Notes under the pieces: model-generated | What the model was told of the DNA's origin: nothing | What the model saw: the letters and a program-made list of their open reading frames with translations, nothing else | The model's database searches: none | Shown here: piece after piece, positions 60,356 to 64,000 of the stretch | How positions within the stretch are numbered: position 1 is the first letter of the stretch | How the letters are laid out: each line of letters opens with the position of its first letter | Translations under genes and position numbers: made by a program | Source of the DNA: Hyaloraphidium curvatum | Lineage: Eukaryota > Monoblepharomycota > Hyaloraphidiomycetes > Hyaloraphidiales > Hyaloraphidiaceae | NCBI GenBank assembly: GCA_025558095.1 | Contig: JAIVFI010000047.1 | Location: forward strand, 1 to 64,000 | Direction of reading: 5' to 3' | Length of the DNA: 64,000 bases

Positions 60356-62449
60356 CTAGTGCGTGAACAACCGCGTGCTGGTAAAGACGAGAACCATGCC
60401 GTTGTCGTTTGCGGCATCAATGACGACCTGGTCGTTGACCGAGCCGCTCGGTGCCGCGACATAGTCCACGCCGGACATCTTTGCCCGTTGGATATTGTCC
60501 GAGAAGGGGAAGAAGGCGTCCGAGGAAACAACCACGCCCGAGAGTTTCTTCTTCCACTCCTTCTTCTCCTCGGCCGTCAGCAGATCGGGCACCGAGGCCG
60601 GGTTGAACAGCGCCTGCCACGCGGCGAGATCCGTGATCTGGTCCGTGACGTAGAGATCGATGGCGTTGGCACGGTCCGGCCTCTTGACTTCCTTCTTGAA
60701 ATCAAAGGCCAGGACCTTCGGGTGGTGCCGAAGCCACCAGTTATCGGCCTTGTCGCCGGCCAGACGGGTGCCTGAATGAACGAATGGTCAAAGCTTGAAA
60801 AAGAATGCAAGCCGCGACCGCTCACAGTGAATGCGGCTCTGCTGCCCGGCGCCCAATCCGATCGTTTGGCCGTTCTTGGCGTAGCAGACCGAGTTGCTCT
60901 GCGTGTACTTGAGAGCGATCGTAGCCACGATGAGATCACGTAGAGCGTCCTCTGGGATCTCTTTCTTGGCCGAAACAACGTTGGTGAAGAAGCTCTTCCC
61001 GATCTCGAGGTCGTTGCGACCCTGCTCCAGGTACATTCCGTAGACCTGGCGGACCTCCCTCTTTTCCGGGACGTACGACGGGTCCATCTCCAAAACGGTG
61101 TACTTTCCGCCCTTCTTCTTCTTCAAAATCTCGAGCGCCGCCGGTTCGTATCCAGGAGCAATGATACCGTCCGAGACCTCGCGGGAGATGATCCTTGCGG
61201 TAACGACGTCGCACTTGTCGGAAAGCGCGATCCAGTCGCCGAAGGAGCTCATGCGGTCCGCACCCCTGGCGCGAGCGTAGGCGTTGGCGAGCGGGGTGAG
61301 CTCCGCGGCGAGATCCTCCACAGCATAGACGTCCAGCTCCTCCTTCGAGAGCGGGACACCAACGGCGGCGCCGGCGGGAGAAACGTGCTTGAACGAGGCA
61401 GCAGCGGGCAGGCCGATCGCGGCCTTCAGCTCCTGCACCAACGGGTACGAGTTGAAGGCATCAAGGAGGTTGATGTAGCCTGGGGAGCCGGCGAGCACTG
61501 AAGAAAGGTGTGAATTGGGGGGACAAATGAAAGGAATCGACGAGCTCACCTTTGAAGGGCAGCTTTCCGTGCTTAACGTACACGCTGGCGGGCTTCTGAT
61601 GCGGGTTGATGCCGTAGCGGAGCGGCTGGAACTGCTCTCCTGCCGCGTACTGGCCCCTGAAGTACCCGCTAATGGCCGTGTCGTAGTCTGAAGTCTGAGT
61701 GAACGCTTTCAGGGCAAGGGTCTTCCTCGTGGCCTCCGAGATGGTCTTGTTCGCCTTCAGCTCGGTGAGGAAGCTGGCGTAGTCCGCGGGGTCCGACAGA
61801 ATTGTGACACGAGCGTGGTTCTTGGCAGCGGCACGGAGAAGCGTGACGCCGCCTACGGAAAGCTAAGTCGGGAGGAAGAAACAGCGCTTGACAAGGAACC
61901 AACCGATATCAATCTCCTCGACCGCCTCCGGGATGGTGACACCCTCCTTTGCCACGGTCTTTTCGAACGGGTAAAGGTTGCAGACCACGTAATCGATCTT
62001 ATTGTAGCCACGGGCCGCCATGTCGGCGTTGTCAGAGGGAATGTCGCGAGCGAGAATTCCTGGTGACCGCAAAGAATTCCAATCAAACACATGGAATGTT
62101 TCCTTCAGTAATCCATCAACGTACCGCCGTGGACAGCGGGGTGGAGGGTCTTGACACGGCCTCCCAGCATCTCCGGCGCCTGGGTGATGTCGGCGACATC
62201 GCTGACCTCCAATCCCGCGTCCCGGATGGCTTTCGCGGTCCCTCCAGAAGCAATGAGCCGCACACCGCACTCGGACAGGCCCTTGGCCAGGTCCAAGAGG
62301 CCGGTTTTGTCCGAAACGGACAGGAGCGCTGCGGTCCCATTAGTTCCCACGCGAGTCCCGGAATCGCGGCGCGGAGACCAGTCAGACGCTGAAAAAATAG
62401 AATTCTTGCCGAGAGCGTCGTACCGTAGGATCCCTGCTGCGAAGCCATT
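60356..62449 (-). CDS. ADE17: Bifunctional AICAR transformylase / IMP cyclohydrolase
   Basis: Six exons: 62425-62449 (25 nt), 62125-62328, 61904-62059, 61550-61852, 60826-61497 and 60356-60771; 591 residues, the usual length. The small first exon reads [19 protein letters not shown] across the join. The N-terminal IMP cyclohydrolase (MGS-like) half has [20 protein letters not shown] and [19 protein letters not shown]. The transformylase half has [15 protein letters not shown] and [20 protein letters not shown] with the catalytic Lys-His, and [20 protein letters not shown]. It catalyses the last two steps of purine synthesis. In yeasts there are paralogs ADE16 and ADE17; which one this is cannot be told. 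It starts 132 bp from MSH5 on the other strand. Confidence 0.96.
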
Positions 62450-62581
62450 TCGTGGGAGCGCGGGGATTGCCGTGTTTTTGTTTTGGTTCTGCGGCCGCGT
62501 CGTGCGTTCCAGCAGTGACTTGGCCGAGCCTCGAAGCATTCGCACCACCCCGCGGAGCCCTACTTCGGCGCGCGTTGCTCC
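62450..62581. promoter_or_regulatory. Short divergent promoter between ADE17 and MSH5
   Basis: 132 bp separate the two ATGs. No TATA box is evident. It must drive both genes or lie within their leaders. Confidence 0.5.
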
Positions 62582-64000
62582 ATGGCGGCCGGTGTTCCGC
62601 CCTCGCCGGCGATCGAAGCCGGCGCCGGCCAGCCCTCCGTGAGGGGCCTGGGCATCTCCTTTTCGCCGCCGGGTTCGGAACCGTCGCAAGACGAGATCGA
62701 AGACTCCGTCGGCCGCCAGCCCGCGGCACCAGCGCGCACCTCGAAAGCAAATGCTCCCTCGCAAGGGAGCGGCGCGGCCAAGAGGAGAGCGGCCCGTTCG
62801 CGCCTGACCTTCGACGACGCTGACGGGGACGATCGCTCGCCGCAGGTGCGCGTCCAGCGCGCTCTGCCGCCGGAGCACGAGGACTGGCGATTGACGCGTC
62901 TTATGCAGAGCAAAGGACTGGTCGCGCGGGCCAGGCAAGGGGCAGGCGGGGACGATCGTTCGCCGAGCCCCGGCCCGAGTCACGTAGCGATCAAACCGCT
63001 GGACCCGCTGGATTTCGAGGCATTCTCGGCGTTCGATCTCCGCATCCGGGAGGACGGGAACAATGCCTATGCCGTTGAAGGAGACGAGGATGCCGCGGAA
63101 GCGGACAGAGGACGCGGCGGACCCGGGATCCGTGGCAGGAAGCGCACCGTTGCGAGCAAGAAGGCCCGCTTCGCCCCTCCAAGTCAAAACATGTACATCG
63201 ACCCGTCGGCCTCGGTGGTGACCTCTTCGGCCGCTCAAATCCGTGACGATGCGAGCCAGGCGTCGTCGGAGAACATCGCGGAGCAGGAGGACGTGCGGGA
63301 GGACGACGCGGTGAGATTCCTCGAAGCTGCAATTGCACGCCCGCTCAATGAGCGACTTTAGGTGGTACTGTGCCTTTTGCATCGCAAGAAAAGGCTGGGG
63401 GCAGCTGCTTTCTTTCCTGCGACACGTATTCTCTACCTCATGCAGGAATGCGAGGAGACGGACAAGTTCGCCGTTGCCCACCAAGGTCATAACCCCCAGG
63501 AGCCGCCCTTCTTGATGGTCTTTTTGATAAGTTCCTCCCATGCAGTGATCTTGCAGCTCCGACCTGCCCGCATCATCACCTCGTCCCGCTCGGACGAGTC
63601 TTTCCTGGACTTTCTCAAGAACATCGAAGGCAACCGCGCCTTCATCGACGTCAGGCCCAGCACCGAGTTCTCCTTCCCCAACTCGCTCAACCGCCTCCTC
63701 ACCGTCCGCATCCTCGGCAACGGGTTCGACGTGCCCTCGTTCGAGGACCGAAAGGAGGCCGAGACGTGGCTGTCTGGCCGGATCGACCTCAGCACGCGAA
63801 ACGGCGAAACAGTGACGGCCGCGGGCGCGCTGCTGGCGTACCTGCAGCGGTCTCTGGTGGCGGGCGACGCCCCGCAGCAGAAGACCAAGAAGAGGGGGAG
63901 AAAGCAGCTCGAGGAGGACGAGGACGACGAGGGGCCGTCGGTGCCCGAGGTGGAGCTCGAGGGGGTCGAGGAGATGGCGCTGGAGGCGCACCTGCAGATC
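62582..64000 (+). CDS. MSH5: Meiotic MutS homolog Msh5, 5' portion
   Basis: Exons 62582-63310, 63362-63485 and 63546 to beyond the window end. The first ~243 residues are an unusual long disordered N-terminus, rich in Ser, Pro and Arg, with [16 protein letters not shown] as likely nuclear signal. After the first intron it reads [20 protein letters not shown] and [17 protein letters not shown], and after the second [20 protein letters not shown] and [16 protein letters not shown]. This matches the mismatch-recognition-free start of Msh5, which pairs with Msh4 to stabilise crossover intermediates in meiosis. A basic/acidic insert ([18 protein letters not shown]) interrupts the usual domain before [20 protein letters not shown] at the window edge. 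The ATPase domain lies outside. Confidence 0.88.

Overview
The window is a stretch of a GC-rich, gene-dense, intron-containing fungal genome. Fungal signs: a Tup1 corepressor, bifunctional ADE16/17, LEU2, a fused LEU1, Atg3, Thi80 and Msh5. Introns are GT-AG, mostly 50-60 nt, often with a GTGGGT or GTAAG-type donor and a CTGAC-like branch site. This fits a basidiomycete or another GC-rich lineage, but I cannot name the species. Nearly every multi-exon model was built by hand: exon lengths sum to whole codons and reading frames rejoin family motifs across the junctions. Intronless ORFs were placed by frame and start codon.

Layout. 1-3.9 kb is a retroelement-like region. It holds the 3' end of a chromodomain Ty3/gypsy pol (+), a convergent spliced zinc-finger gene (-), an 11-bp palindromic repeat array with a TATA box, an intronless coiled-coil ORF (+), and a second copy of the same kind of array plus TATA in what may be the 3' LTR. 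3.9-8.1 kb holds two divergent cell-surface/secreted Cys-rich genes. 8.5-24 kb holds a methyltransferase, a C2H2 regulator, an FAD oxidoreductase, an unknown protein, a TMEM198/DUF4203 membrane protein, a frameshifted SnoaL-like gene, a WD40 gene and a monocarboxylate-transporter-like MFS gene. 24-32 kb holds small metabolic genes (hotdog thioesterase, dienelactone hydrolase) and two leucine-pathway genes, LEU2 and LEU1, separated by one unknown gene. 32-52 kb is mixed: a stop-interrupted lipase, an alpha/beta hydrolase, ATG3, a MYND protein, a 1299-aa ankyrin-type protein, a TXNDC9-like protein, a multi-pass membrane protein and a DUF900-type hydrolase fused to an unknown N-terminal region. 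52-64 kb holds THI80, TUP1, a YIPF Golgi protein, a TMX2-like protein, an intron-rich unknown, ADE17 and the 5' part of MSH5.

The most unusual signals are: (1) the paired 11-bp palindromic arrays at two TATA boxes around a possible retroelement cargo; and (2) two separate loci where a plus-strand gene sits between a minus-strand gene and a decayed direct-repeat copy of that neighbour's last ~60 codons. I saw no rRNA genes or CRISPR array, and no tRNA gene by eye.
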